A stretch of 64,000 nt of DNA, taken from Pseudomonas sp. ADAK18. Its GTDB lineage: Bacteria > Pseudomonadota > Gammaproteobacteria > Pseudomonadales > Pseudomonadaceae. The translations under genes and the position numbers were made by a program. Where the stretch lies: contig NZ_CP052859.1 in assembly GCF_012935695.1 (NCBI RefSeq), forward strand, positions 3,327,001 through 3,391,000, read 5' to 3'. The notes beneath the pieces are model-generated. The model was given only the letters and a program-made list of their open reading frames with translations. It did not search any database and was not told the DNA's origin. Shown piece after piece: positions 15,679-21,292 of the stretch (within the stretch, counting starts at the first letter, position 1; each line of letters starts with the position of its first letter).

Positions 15679-16475
15679 GCGGCACCTCGCAGAGCCTTGT
15701 CGTGGGTAAACAAGCCGTCCCAGGTCTTCTTCATAGGCAGCTCATTGGCCAGGTACAGGTCGTACAGGCGTGCAGCGCCCTTCTTCAGAAGAGCAGGCGT
15801 GTAGGAGATGAAAGGGTCTTTGCCGTGAGGGGTGACTTCGTGCTGATGCTCGGTCATGTACTTGTCGCGGGCATAGGAACCAACACGGTGACGTAGGCCG
15901 GACTTGCTCTCGTTGTAGAGCCAGCTTCGGGCTTCGAGGTACTTGCCCACCTGCATGACGTTGACCCCATTGAGGCCCTTGCAGAATTGGGTATGAGTCA
16001 TGCCTTCCTTGAACAGGTTTTCCAAGGAATGGATCTTGGTGGCCTGCTGCTCGACCTGGGCGGTAAGCATCAAACGGGCCTTTTCAGATTCCATTGCGAT
16101 CTGCAGGATTTGAATGGTGGAGAGCTCAGGCGTCTCCAGCGCATTGATCTTGGCGACGACATTGCGGCGAACCGCTTTCGACTCTCGCATAGAGACCAGC
16201 AGGCACTGATCCTTGGTGAGCATCAGGCCTTCGGACGCCGGACCACGCTGATTCCTTACTACGAAAGTTTCGTAGTATTCGCCTTCAAGCTCATCACGGC
16301 ACCGAGCAGTGAAATCATTGCGGCGAACTTCACTTTCGCCGAACTCAAGGCGTGCCGAGTTGACCAGCTCAAGCAGATCAAAGCTGCTCATCTTTTCCCG
16401 CGCCACGTTTTGCGATTGCGAAAAACGTGGCGCGAGATTGTCGGAGGTATTGACGAGATTCGTTTGTGTATTCAT
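15675..16475 (-). CDS. Phage antirepressor (Rha/Ant N-terminal part plus KilAC-like C-terminus)
   Basis: 266 residues from ATG 16475 (SD GAGG). The N-terminal part with S-Q-N-V-A-R-E-K-M-S-S and R-N-D-F-T-A-R-C-R-D-E-L, followed by a R-N-V-V-A-K-I-N-A-L-E helix, resembles Rha/AntA-type modules. The C-terminal part, V-N-V-M-Q-V-G-K-Y-L-E-A-R-S-W-L-Y (about 180-196) to L-L-K-K-G-A-A-R-L-Y-D-L-Y, is KilAC-like. Such proteins bind and inactivate phage repressors. It sits between the CII-like and O-like genes. A 13-bp-arm palindrome lies in its 5' coding part and a convergent antisense transcript is predicted over its leader. Confidence 0.75.
   Translation of the reverse strand: MNTQTNLVNTSDNLAPRFSQSQNVAREKMSSFDLLELVNSARLEFGESEVRRNDFTARCRDELEGEYYETFVVRNQRGPASEGLMLTKDQCLLVSMRESKAVRRNVVAKINALETPELSTIQILQIAMESEKARLMLTAQVEQQATKIHSLENLFKEGMTHTQFCKGLNGVNVMQVGKYLEARSWLYNESKSGLRHRVGSYARDKYMTEHQHEVTPHGKDPFISYTPALLKKGAARLYDLYLANELPMKKTWDGLFTHDKALRGAA
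16399..16434. repeat. Palindrome copy 2 (13-bp perfect arms, 10-base centre)
   Basis: Arms CGCGCCACGTTTT (16399-16411) and AAAACGTGGCGCG (16422-16434) around GCGATTGCGA. It lies in the coding part of the antirepressor gene. Same arms and centre length as 7475-7512. Confidence 0.8.
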
Positions 16476-16525
16476 TATTGCCTCGCTGAAGTAGCAATGA
16501 GCCAGGCCACGAACCTGGCTTTTTT
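16450..16525 (+). ncRNA. Predicted antisense RNA against antirepressor leader (sar-like)
   Basis: On the plus strand: TTGACG (16450-16455), 17-base spacer, CATTAT (16473-16478), then a strong terminator with arms AGCCAGG (16500-16506) and CCTGGCT (16514-16520) running into six T. The predicted transcript (about 16485-16525, 40 nt) is complementary to the leader just upstream of the antirepressor SD and start. P22 controls ant with a short antisense RNA (sar) in a comparable position. Prediction only; the transcript is shorter than sar. Confidence 0.5.
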
Positions 16526-16536
16526 GTGCCTGCGAT

Positions 16537-17004
16537 TTATGCGCGGGCTTTGTGCAACTCAATTACCGCACCGATAGCCTCAAGGCTCGCCGACATGTAC
16601 TTGGCGTGCAGGGCGCGGATCTTCTTTGCTTCGTTCGCGTCGATCTCGCCGTCTTCCAGGGCAGAAGCCACCATCCGGTCGAGTTCGCCACGCTGTGCCG
16701 ATGCAGCCAGCGAACGCTGGTACAGATCGACGTTGTCCAACTCCCCTGCTTCCGGGATCTTCACGAACACACCGCCGTACATGGCGCAGATGTAGTCCGG
16801 CAGATGCTCAGTCTTCGTTTCGCTTTCCAGCACGAATATCTCGGCATCGCTCAAGGGCTTGCACCCGGCGGTTTCGTAGATCTGGTTTTCCAGACGCTTG
16901 TCCTTGATGCCAAGGCGAGCAGCTGCGCAATCCATCCCACCAGGGAAAGCGTTGGACACGGCTGCCATTACTTGGCGACGGGTCTCTAGTACGGGCGTTT
17001 TCAT
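16537..17004 (-). CDS. YmfL/CII-like phage regulatory protein
   Basis: 155 residues. The N-terminal segment R-R-Q-V-M-A-A-V-S-N-A-F-P-G-G followed by A-A-A-R-L-G-I-K-D-K-R-L-E-N-Q-I-Y-E (about 26-45) is a helix-turn-helix of the YmfL/CII type; the rest is helical and acidic. It stands directly behind the Cro-like gene, where lambda has cII, so a role in the lysis-lysogeny decision or in early gene control is plausible. The length is close to other YmfL-family proteins. Confidence 0.65.
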   Translation of the reverse strand: MKTPVLETRRQVMAAVSNAFPGGMDCAAARLGIKDKRLENQIYETAGCKPLSDAEIFVLESETKTEHLPDYICAMYGGVFVKIPEAGELDNVDLYQRSLAASAQRGELDRMVASALEDGEIDANEAKKIRALHAKYMSASLEAIGAVIELHKARA

Positions 17005-17068
17005 GTCCTAGTTTTTCCTTGGGTCGGTTGCGTTCAAAATGGCTTCAATGGATCGGCGGGTAGGAATG

Positions 17069-17305
17069 TCAGGCGGCGCCGCGTAGAACTTTGTGTGCTA
17101 GGTCGAGAAGGTCAGGGCGCAAACCTGCGATGGTGATCTCCCCACCTGATGCGTCCTGAAGACGGTCTGCCAGGTCAGCTGAAGCCTTTCGGTGCCCGCC
17201 TGCCAGCTGCCATAGGTGCCCTACCGTCGTCTTAGCAGCGGCAGCCACTGACTGGCGCCGTTCGTTTGAAGCGCTGGCGAGCCAGTCACGCAGATGGTCA
17301 TTCAT
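17069..17305 (-). CDS. Cro-like repressor (YdaS-type HTH)
   Basis: 78 residues from ATG 17305 (SD AAGGAGAG). The region V-A-A-A-A-K-T-T-V-G-H-L-W-Q-L-A-G-G-H-R (about 20-39) is a clear helix-turn-helix of the Cro/YdaS kind. It is the first gene of the minus-strand early operon, transcribed divergently from the CI-like gene from a promoter that overlaps operator 17334-17348. By position and size it is the Cro equivalent that represses the repressor gene and limits early transcription. Confidence 0.75.
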   Translation of the reverse strand: MNDHLRDWLASASNERRQSVAAAAKTTVGHLWQLAGGHRKASADLADRLQDASGGEITIAGLRPDLLDLAHKVLRGAA

Positions 17306-17330
17306 GGGATCTCTCCTTAAACATGGGAGA

Positions 17331-17359
17331 AATTTAGCTTATGGCTAATATCGTAGCAA
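17331..17359 (-). promoter_or_regulatory. Early promoter pR
   Basis: On the minus strand TTGCTA (17359-17354), 17-base spacer, TAAATT (17336-17331). The spacer contains operator TTAGCTTATGGCTAA. The predicted start is about 20 bases before the Cro-like ATG. It has the same architecture as pL at 20650-20678. Confidence 0.7.
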
Positions 17360-17397
17360 GGAATATTTAGCTTTGAGCACATTTAGCATTGAGCTAA
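17334..17397. promoter_or_regulatory. Operator cluster OR (three TTAGC-N5-GCTAA sites)
   Basis: Sites: TTAGCTTATGGCTAA (17334-17348, perfect halves), TTAGCTTTGAGCACA (17367-17381, one half degenerate) and TTAGCATTGAGCTAA (17383-17397, perfect halves). Centres are 33 and 16 bases apart. They are presumed sites for the CI-like and Cro-like proteins. Confidence 0.75.
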
Positions 17398-17417
17398 ACG
17401 CTGGCATTCTTGCCCGC

Positions 17418-18254
17418 ATGGATATTTATGCGATTCGTAAACAGCAACTGATCAGCCTCATAGGCAGCCAGAGAAAAGGCGCGTGCGCCGAACGCTGGGG
17501 AATGGCGCCTGCACACCTGAGTCAGATTTTGTCGGACAAGACTGCGAAGAATTTGGGAGATGACGTAGCGCGGAGAATCGAGTCGATCGAGGGGCTGCCT
17601 AGAGGTTGGTTTGACTCTATATCGCAAGGTGAGTCGATGGACCCAAGCGACGAGCCGACGTCGGGCGCTCACTTTGGCGAGGCATCCGTACAGACCGCAG
17701 CGGACCAGATAAAGCAGATGCTTTCAAAGGTCAAAGGGTTAACGAGCACCGCTCGTGACCGGATCATTGCGGCTGCTGATGAGACGAGCAACGTCATAAC
17801 CGTCGACTTCTCTCGCCCCGGCCAAGTTGGCGATGAGGTGTGGATCGCGCACTACGATGTGCGCGCAGCGATGGGCGGCGGCCAGATCCCCCACGAATAC
17901 CCGGAAATGCTCCAGGACATTAGGGTCAGCCCCAAGCACCTACGTGACCTGGGCGTCACCTTCAAAGAGCACTTCCACCTCAAAATGATCACCGGCTGGG
18001 GTCAGTCGATGGCCCCGACGATCAAAGACCGCGACCCGCTGCTCGTAGATATTACGATCCGGGAGTTCACGGGCGACGGTATCTACCTCTTCTCCCATGA
18101 CGAAATGCTGTACGTGAAGCGCTTGCAGAAGAAAGGCAAGGATCGCTTCAAGATGATCTCGGACAACAAGCATCACGACCCAGAGGACATCCGAGTGGAA
18201 GACACCCACATCCTGGCTCGGGTGCTTTACGTGTGGAACGGACAACCGGTGTAG
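17418..18254 (+). CDS. Phage repressor, CI-like (HTH plus S24 peptidase-type domain)
   Basis: 278 residues from ATG 17418; there is no SD, so the message may be leaderless as lambda cI is from PRM. The N-terminal HTH covers about residues 8-55. The C-terminal LexA/CI-type fold has G-W-G-Q-S-M-A-P-T with Ser197 and Y-V-K-R-L with Lys234, the catalytic pair. No Ala-Gly or Cys-Gly dipeptide occurs anywhere in the protein, so the usual RecA-stimulated self-cleavage site is missing. It maintains lysogeny by binding OR and OL. Induction may depend on an antirepressor. Confidence 0.9.
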   Translation: MDIYAIRKQQLISLIGSQRKGACAERWGMAPAHLSQILSDKTAKNLGDDVARRIESIEGLPRGWFDSISQGESMDPSDEPTSGAHFGEASVQTAADQIKQMLSKVKGLTSTARDRIIAAADETSNVITVDFSRPGQVGDEVWIAHYDVRAAMGGGQIPHEYPEMLQDIRVSPKHLRDLGVTFKEHFHLKMITGWGQSMAPTIKDRDPLLVDITIREFTGDGIYLFSHDEMLYVKRLQKKGKDRFKMISDNKHHDPEDIRVEDTHILARVLYVWNGQPV

Positions 18255-18257
18255 CCC

Positions 18258-18482
18258 ATGTCTCTCACCAAACCCAACCAGCAATTACGTCGCGATCTCA
18301 AAGATATCGCCTTCAACCTTGAGCAGTCCTGTATCGACCTGGTCAAGCTCGCGGAAAAGCTCAGTGATGCTGATGCCATAGCTTTGATGGGGCTGGTGGG
18401 TACGCTCTATGAGGAGGCTGACAGGTTGGTGGTTTGTGCGGATGAGGTGAAGGCCGGCCGAATAAAGCGAGCTGCGGAATAG
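18258..18482 (+). CDS. Small hypothetical protein in repressor operon
   Basis: 74 residues starting 4 bases after the repressor stop. All helical, acidic, with a leucine-rich middle (L-S-D-A-D-A-I-A-L-M-G-L-V-G-T-L). Its end A-D-E-V-K-A-G-R is repeated in the DNA behind the next gene (18696-18712), pointing to a partial duplication. Cotranscription with cI suggests expression in the lysogen. Function unknown. Confidence 0.6.
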   Translation: MSLTKPNQQLRRDLKDIAFNLEQSCIDLVKLAEKLSDADAIALMGLVGTLYEEADRLVVCADEVKAGRIKRAAE

Positions 18483-18712
18483 CACGGATGACTCAATGGC
18501 GAAATCAGAGCTTCTGGAGCAGGGTATGGACCTATGCTCTGCTGGCGCTCATGGCAGTGGTTGACGTCTTTACGGGCGGGGGCTGGCTGGGCGGGTCAGT
18601 CGATCGCAAGCGAGTATTCAGTCCTGGGTTTATAGCGCTCTGCGTTCTGGTCGCGGTGTTTGAGTTGATGATGCTGAGTCACTTCTATGAGGCGCGCGGA
18701 TGAGGTGAAGGC
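18438..18712. repeat. 17-bp direct repeat flanking the small membrane gene
   Basis: GCGGATGAGGTGAAGGC occurs at 18438-18454 and 18696-18712. The second copy continues in the same reading frame as A-D-E-V-K-A-G-R-I-V-R-G-K-A-G and a stop, a remnant of the end of the 18258 gene. Confidence 0.75.
18488..18703 (+). CDS. Small two-helix membrane protein in repressor operon
   Basis: 71 residues. Two membrane helices at about 13-29 (Y-A-L-L-A-L-M-A-V-V-D-V-F) and 46-64 (F-I-A-L-C-V-L-V-A-V-F-E-L-M-M), joined by a short Gly-rich loop with a K/R pair. It lies in the cI operon in the place that rexA/rexB occupy in lambda, and is bracketed by a 17-bp direct repeat, so it may have been inserted there. 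A superinfection-exclusion role is possible but not shown by sequence. Confidence 0.6.
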   Translation: MTQWRNQSFWSRVWTYALLALMAVVDVFTGGGWLGGSVDRKRVFSPGFIALCVLVAVFELMMLSHFYEARG

Positions 18713-18805
18713 GGGAAGGATTGTGCGGGGGAAGGCTGGATAGGCGCGATTTTGTGGCGGTCGAGCACTTTCTGGCTCAGAAATTTGAATATTTAGGGAT
18801 TAATT

Positions 18806-19105
18806 ATGGCTGATGCTGAAGTCTTTTCTGCCAACGATGTTGCCACAGAGGCAAAGGACACTCCACGGGAGTCGATTGCTGCATTCCTCGACCACATTGG
18901 CAATCGAAAGTGTGAAGCTTGCGGGGTTAATGAGTGGACATTTGATCAGGGCACGCTTCTTCAATTCTTGAACGTCGGAAACATTGATAAGGGAATGGCT
19001 GTTCTATGCTTACTCTGCAACAATTGCGGAAACACTAGAACATTCTCCTGGGGCAGGATCCGGCACTTCATTAACCATGAGTATAAAAAAAATGTCTCTA
19101 GTTGA
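18806..19105 (+). CDS. Zinc-ribbon-like small protein
   Basis: 99 residues. Residues C-E-A-C-G (about 36-40) and C-L-L-C-N-N-C-G (about 68-75) give a four-Cys zinc ribbon; the stretch between them is about 30 residues with W-T-F-D-Q-G. The end is basic. It begins downstream of an AT-rich stretch containing TATTTAGGGATTAATT and overlaps the next gene by 29 bases. Family not recognised. It could act with the overlapping membrane-anchored gene as a two-component unit. Confidence 0.55.
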   Translation: MADAEVFSANDVATEAKDTPRESIAAFLDHIGNRKCEACGVNEWTFDQGTLLQFLNVGNIDKGMAVLCLLCNNCGNTRTFSWGRIRHFINHEYKKNVSS

Positions 19106-19511
19106 TGGACACCCAAGCTGGTCCTCAACAAGTGTCGAGAGTGACAAGCCCAGGAAAGACCGCAATACTAAGGATGGAGAGCCACCTGGAGATGACCCGA
19201 TGGAAGCCCGCGTAGTCGCACTTGAAAAAGCATCCCAAGATATTCGGGAGAAGCTCGTGCGCGTGGAGTTTCGCCTCGATGCCATTGAATCCAACATGGC
19301 AACCAAGGCAGACCTTGCCTTACTGGCCTCGAAGGATGACCTTACGGGCTATGTAAGGGCTAGCGGCAAGGACGTTCAGGACCTGGCTGTCAGCTTTCAA
19401 AAATCGATCACTGACGTCCAAAAAACGATCAATGAGCAAACTTGGAAATTTATAGGTCTTGCCGGGGTGCTGGCAGGGCTAGCCTTCACTGCTGCTAAGT
19501 TCATCCACTAG
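19077..19511 (+). CDS. Coiled-coil protein with C-terminal membrane anchor
   Basis: 144 residues if started at ATG 19077; ATG 19092 is also possible (no clear SD for either). A polar, disordered N-terminus is followed by a long coiled coil (about 45-118: V-A-L-E-K-A-S-Q-D-I-R-E-K-L-V-R-V-E and D-V-Q-D-L-A-V-S-F-Q). The protein ends in a single membrane helix (F-I-G-L-A-G-V-L-A-G-L-A-F-T-A-A). The layout suits a sensor or scaffold facing the cytoplasm at the membrane. It is the last gene of the repressor-side block, ended by the terminator at 19530-19556. Confidence 0.6.
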   Translation: MSIKKMSLVDGHPSWSSTSVESDKPRKDRNTKDGEPPGDDPMEARVVALEKASQDIREKLVRVEFRLDAIESNMATKADLALLASKDDLTGYVRASGKDVQDLAVSFQKSITDVQKTINEQTWKFIGLAGVLAGLAFTAAKFIH

Positions 19512-19529
19512 CAGTAGCCTCGTAACTAA

Positions 19530-19556
19530 GCCCGGCCCAGCGCCGGGCTTCTTGTT
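19530..19556 (+). terminator. Terminator of the repressor-side operon
   Basis: GCCCGGC-ccagc-GCCGGGC followed by TTCTTGTTT. Confidence 0.75.
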
Positions 19557-20064
19557 TCTGCCCTTCCCTACCCGGTCCTGCGCATTGGATTTAGCACATG
19601 AGTAGCCTTGAGGTCGTATCGAATCTCAGCTATGAGCCTGCTTATCTCTCGATTGCCATTGAGCTTGGCAGTAGAGATACCCGTCACCAATAACTCCACT
19701 TTTCCGGAGATTGGTTCAAAAATCTGAGCCTGCAGCGATCCGCCAGGATCAACCCGACACTCGCAGGAAAGGGGAAGGAATGCTGCTTCGATAATGTGAC
19801 GCAACTCGAGCGTGGATAACATAAAAACTCCATTCGAGCAGGAGTCAGCCAAGGGGCTCTTGCTTGGTATAGGCAATGAGCCCAGGAACATAACGCCTGG
19901 ACATCGCACCCCGAGCCACTTGGCGGGATGGCGGTATTTCCACTCTACGCCTTGAGCGATACCCCGTTAGACCGTTTCGGTATTGCTTGCTTCCACCTCG
20001 TCCCCGTGACGCAATCGTAGAGCCCCAATAGTCGCTCTGCGCGGGCTTCTTGTTTCTGCCCTTC
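19544..20064. repeat. 23-bp direct repeat bracketing the DUF1652 gene
   Basis: The 23 bases at 19544-19566 (terminator arm plus downstream tail) are repeated exactly at 20042-20064. The DUF1652 gene and about 220 bases of non-coding DNA lie between them. Confidence 0.75.
19568..19822 (-). CDS. DUF1652 family protein
   Basis: 84 residues from ATG 19822 (SD GGAG). The start M-L-S-T-L-E-L-R-H-I-I-E-A-A-F-L-P-L-S-C plus L-L-V-T-G-I-S and I-S-R-L-I-A-E-I-R is the pattern of DUF1652, a small protein family largely confined to Pseudomonas and often present in several chromosomal copies. Function unknown. Here it is within a prophage and bracketed by a 23-bp direct repeat, which suggests it was brought in by recombination. 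Confidence 0.8.
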   Translation of the reverse strand: MLSTLELRHIIEAAFLPLSCECRVDPGGSLQAQIFEPISGKVELLVTGISTAKLNGNREISRLIAEIRYDLKATHVLNPMRRTG

Positions 20065-20144
20065 GTCGTGCCACCATTGAGCTGGCAATCCGCATAATTG
20101 CACACTGGCTTCGCTGAGGGATCAGCACCCCAGGTGTTACAGAG
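19823..20144. other. Intergenic stretch, no convincing gene
   Basis: About 320 bases upstream of DUF1652. It contains the second copy of the 23-bp repeat and ends in a strong plus-strand terminator. An open minus-strand frame (19845-20105) is Arg/Gly-rich and unconvincing. The terminator suggests an unassigned plus-strand transcript. Confidence 0.5.
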
Positions 20145-20170
20145 AGCCCGCCTAGCGCGGGCTTTTTTTT
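20145..20170 (+). terminator. Strong terminator, plus strand
   Basis: AGCCCGC-ctagc-GCGGGCT followed by eight T. No gene is recognisable immediately upstream on this strand. Confidence 0.8.
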
Positions 20171-20176
20171 CGCCCG

Positions 20177-20485
20177 TCAGAAAGGAGCCACCTCTTCTTC
20201 CGGTTCAAATTCAACCTCTCCCCTTCCCGCCTTCTCTAGCTCCTGCTGCTCCCACCTAACCGTCACGCTACCGTCGTCATTGAGCGTCAGCTCGAGCTCA
20301 TCTGTATCAGCGATCACGCCCAGCACCTCTTCCCACTCCCGATCTCCATCCGTATCCAGGCGATGGATCGTGACCCAGCGCTGCGCCTGCGCCACGGGGT
20401 GATTGATCATCGATGAGACTCGCAGCGCAAGGCGCTCCATGCCACTTACCTCTTGCCGTACTGCTTCATTCGCCGTCTTCGCCAC
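20177..20485 (-). CDS. DUF1654 family protein, SOS-regulated candidate
   Basis: 102 residues from GTG 20485 (SD GGAGG, spacing 7). It resembles the host protein at 52877-53128: M-E-R-L-A-L-R-V-x-x-x-I-N near the start, E-W-E-E-V-L-x-x-I-A near residue 55, and L-x-x-x-D-D-G-S-V-x-V near residue 75, with an acidic tail. DUF1654 is a Pseudomonas family of unknown function. A LexA-like box (20507-20522) lies just upstream, and the OL/pL region is about 110 bases further on, on the divergent side. Confidence 0.8.
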   Translation of the reverse strand: MAKTANEAVRQEVSGMERLALRVSSMINHPVAQAQRWVTIHRLDTDGDREWEEVLGVIADTDELELTLNDDGSVTVRWEQQELEKAGRGEVEFEPEEEVAPF

Positions 20486-20506
20486 GATTAATCCCTCCTC
20501 ATAATA

Positions 20507-20522
20507 CTGTATATCCATACAT
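20507..20522 (-). promoter_or_regulatory. LexA-like box upstream of prophage DUF1654 gene
   Basis: CTGTATATCCATACAT: CTG-N10-CAT, one base from the CTG-N10-CAG core, and 13 of 16 match the consensus. The host DUF1654 gene has a perfect core box in the same position. Confidence 0.65.
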
Positions 20523-20635
20523 ATTAAGAAAAATCATAGCTCACTGCTAAGCGCCGCGTAAAGCGCTTATAGAGCTCCTCCGTTGGAACGTCGACGCCTA
20601 AGGACTCACGAATAATTTCGCCCTTCGCTAAATAT

Positions 20636-20675
20636 TTAGCTTGGAGCTATTGACGATATTTTAGCTTGAGGCTAA
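20636..20675. promoter_or_regulatory. Operator cluster OL
   Basis: TTAGCTTGGAGCTAT (20636-20650) and TTAGCTTGAGGCTAA (20661-20675), matching the OR sites. An extra palindrome GCTAAATATTTAGC (20627-20640) overlaps the first. Confidence 0.75.
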
Positions 20676-20678
20676 ATT
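20650..20678 (+). promoter_or_regulatory. Early promoter pL
   Basis: TTGACG (20650-20655), 17-base spacer holding an operator, TAAATT (20673-20678). It drives the plus-strand early operon (recombination genes to integrase). Confidence 0.75.
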
Positions 20679-20727
20679 AACTCCATCGCAGCGCTACAGG
20701 GACTGCGAAGGGCCTCACAAGACCCAC

Positions 20728-20739
20728 CGCTCTTTAACA
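20728..20739 (+). promoter_or_regulatory. boxA (nutL-like antitermination site)
   Basis: CGCTCTTTAACA is a full match to the boxA consensus bound by NusB/NusE. It is about 45 bases after the predicted pL start. A convincing boxB hairpin was not identified. Confidence 0.65.
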
Positions 20740-20959
20740 GCACGGGAACCTCGCAGATCGATCCCCAGTAATGGGCATAGCGCGAGCAACAAATTCGATC
20801 TCCATGCCAGCTCTGGAACTGGCCGTGCCTTCCATATGAAGGTGCGCGAAACCACGCAAGCCGATCTGCGAAGAACACCGAACACGAAATGTGTGACGCA
20901 GGTTAGCGATATGAATCCGGCGATGCGCGTGGTGGAGATGAAACACCCACAGATTTCTG

Positions 20960-20982
20960 ATGCCGCTTCTATGAGGCGGCAT
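20960..20982 (+). promoter_or_regulatory. Leader stem-loop before first early gene
   Basis: ATGCCGC (20960-20966) pairs perfectly with GCGGCAT (20976-20982) around a 9-base loop, 26 bases before the start at 21008. No T run, so not a terminator. Confidence 0.5.
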
Positions 20983-21007
20983 TGGAAATCAGCCCGGAGA
21001 CAGCAGC

Positions 21008-21280
21008 ATGCAAATCAATCAGCAGAAAACGGTGCAGGTCGACGTGACTGAGCTGCACCTCTATATCAAGGTTCGCGACGGGTTTGCCGCGAGCCTGAAA
21101 GATGCCCAGGGCGAAGAAGTTGGAAGCTATGAAGGCTACGTGCCCGACTTCTTCCCCGGACAGCACTACGGCGACTACCTGATCCTGAACATCGACCTGG
21201 AGACAGGCCAGATCAAGAACTGGCAGAAGCCGGCCGCCGCCGACATCGAAAAGATGATCGAAGCGGAAGAGGAAGACTGA
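21008..21280 (+). CDS. First early gene of pL operon, hypothetical
   Basis: 90 residues (SD GGAG). Mixed beta/helix with V-D-V-T-E-L-H-L-Y-I-K-V-R-D-G-F and G-Y-V-P-D-F-F-P-G-x-H-Y-G-D-Y-L, then an acidic tail ending E-A-E-E-E-D. I do not recognise the family. Being the first gene after a boxA leader, it holds the place of lambda N, but it is acidic and lacks an Arg-rich N-terminus, so it is not an N-type RNA-binding antiterminator. Confidence 0.6.
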   Translation: MQINQQKTVQVDVTELHLYIKVRDGFAASLKDAQGEEVGSYEGYVPDFFPGQHYGDYLILNIDLETGQIKNWQKPAAADIEKMIEAEEED

Positions 21281-21292
21281 ACAACCAGCGCC

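Larger units (their letters stand above)
20679..21007 (+). other. pL leader, no gene seen
   Basis: About 330 transcribed but apparently untranslated bases between pL and the first early gene. Contains boxA (20728-20739) and a stem-loop (20960-20982). No convincing open frame. Confidence 0.6.

Noticed and set aside
19845..20105. 86-codon minus-strand open frame next to DUF1652
   Set aside because: Arg/Gly-rich product without structure, covers one copy of the direct repeat, no SD; probably non-coding.
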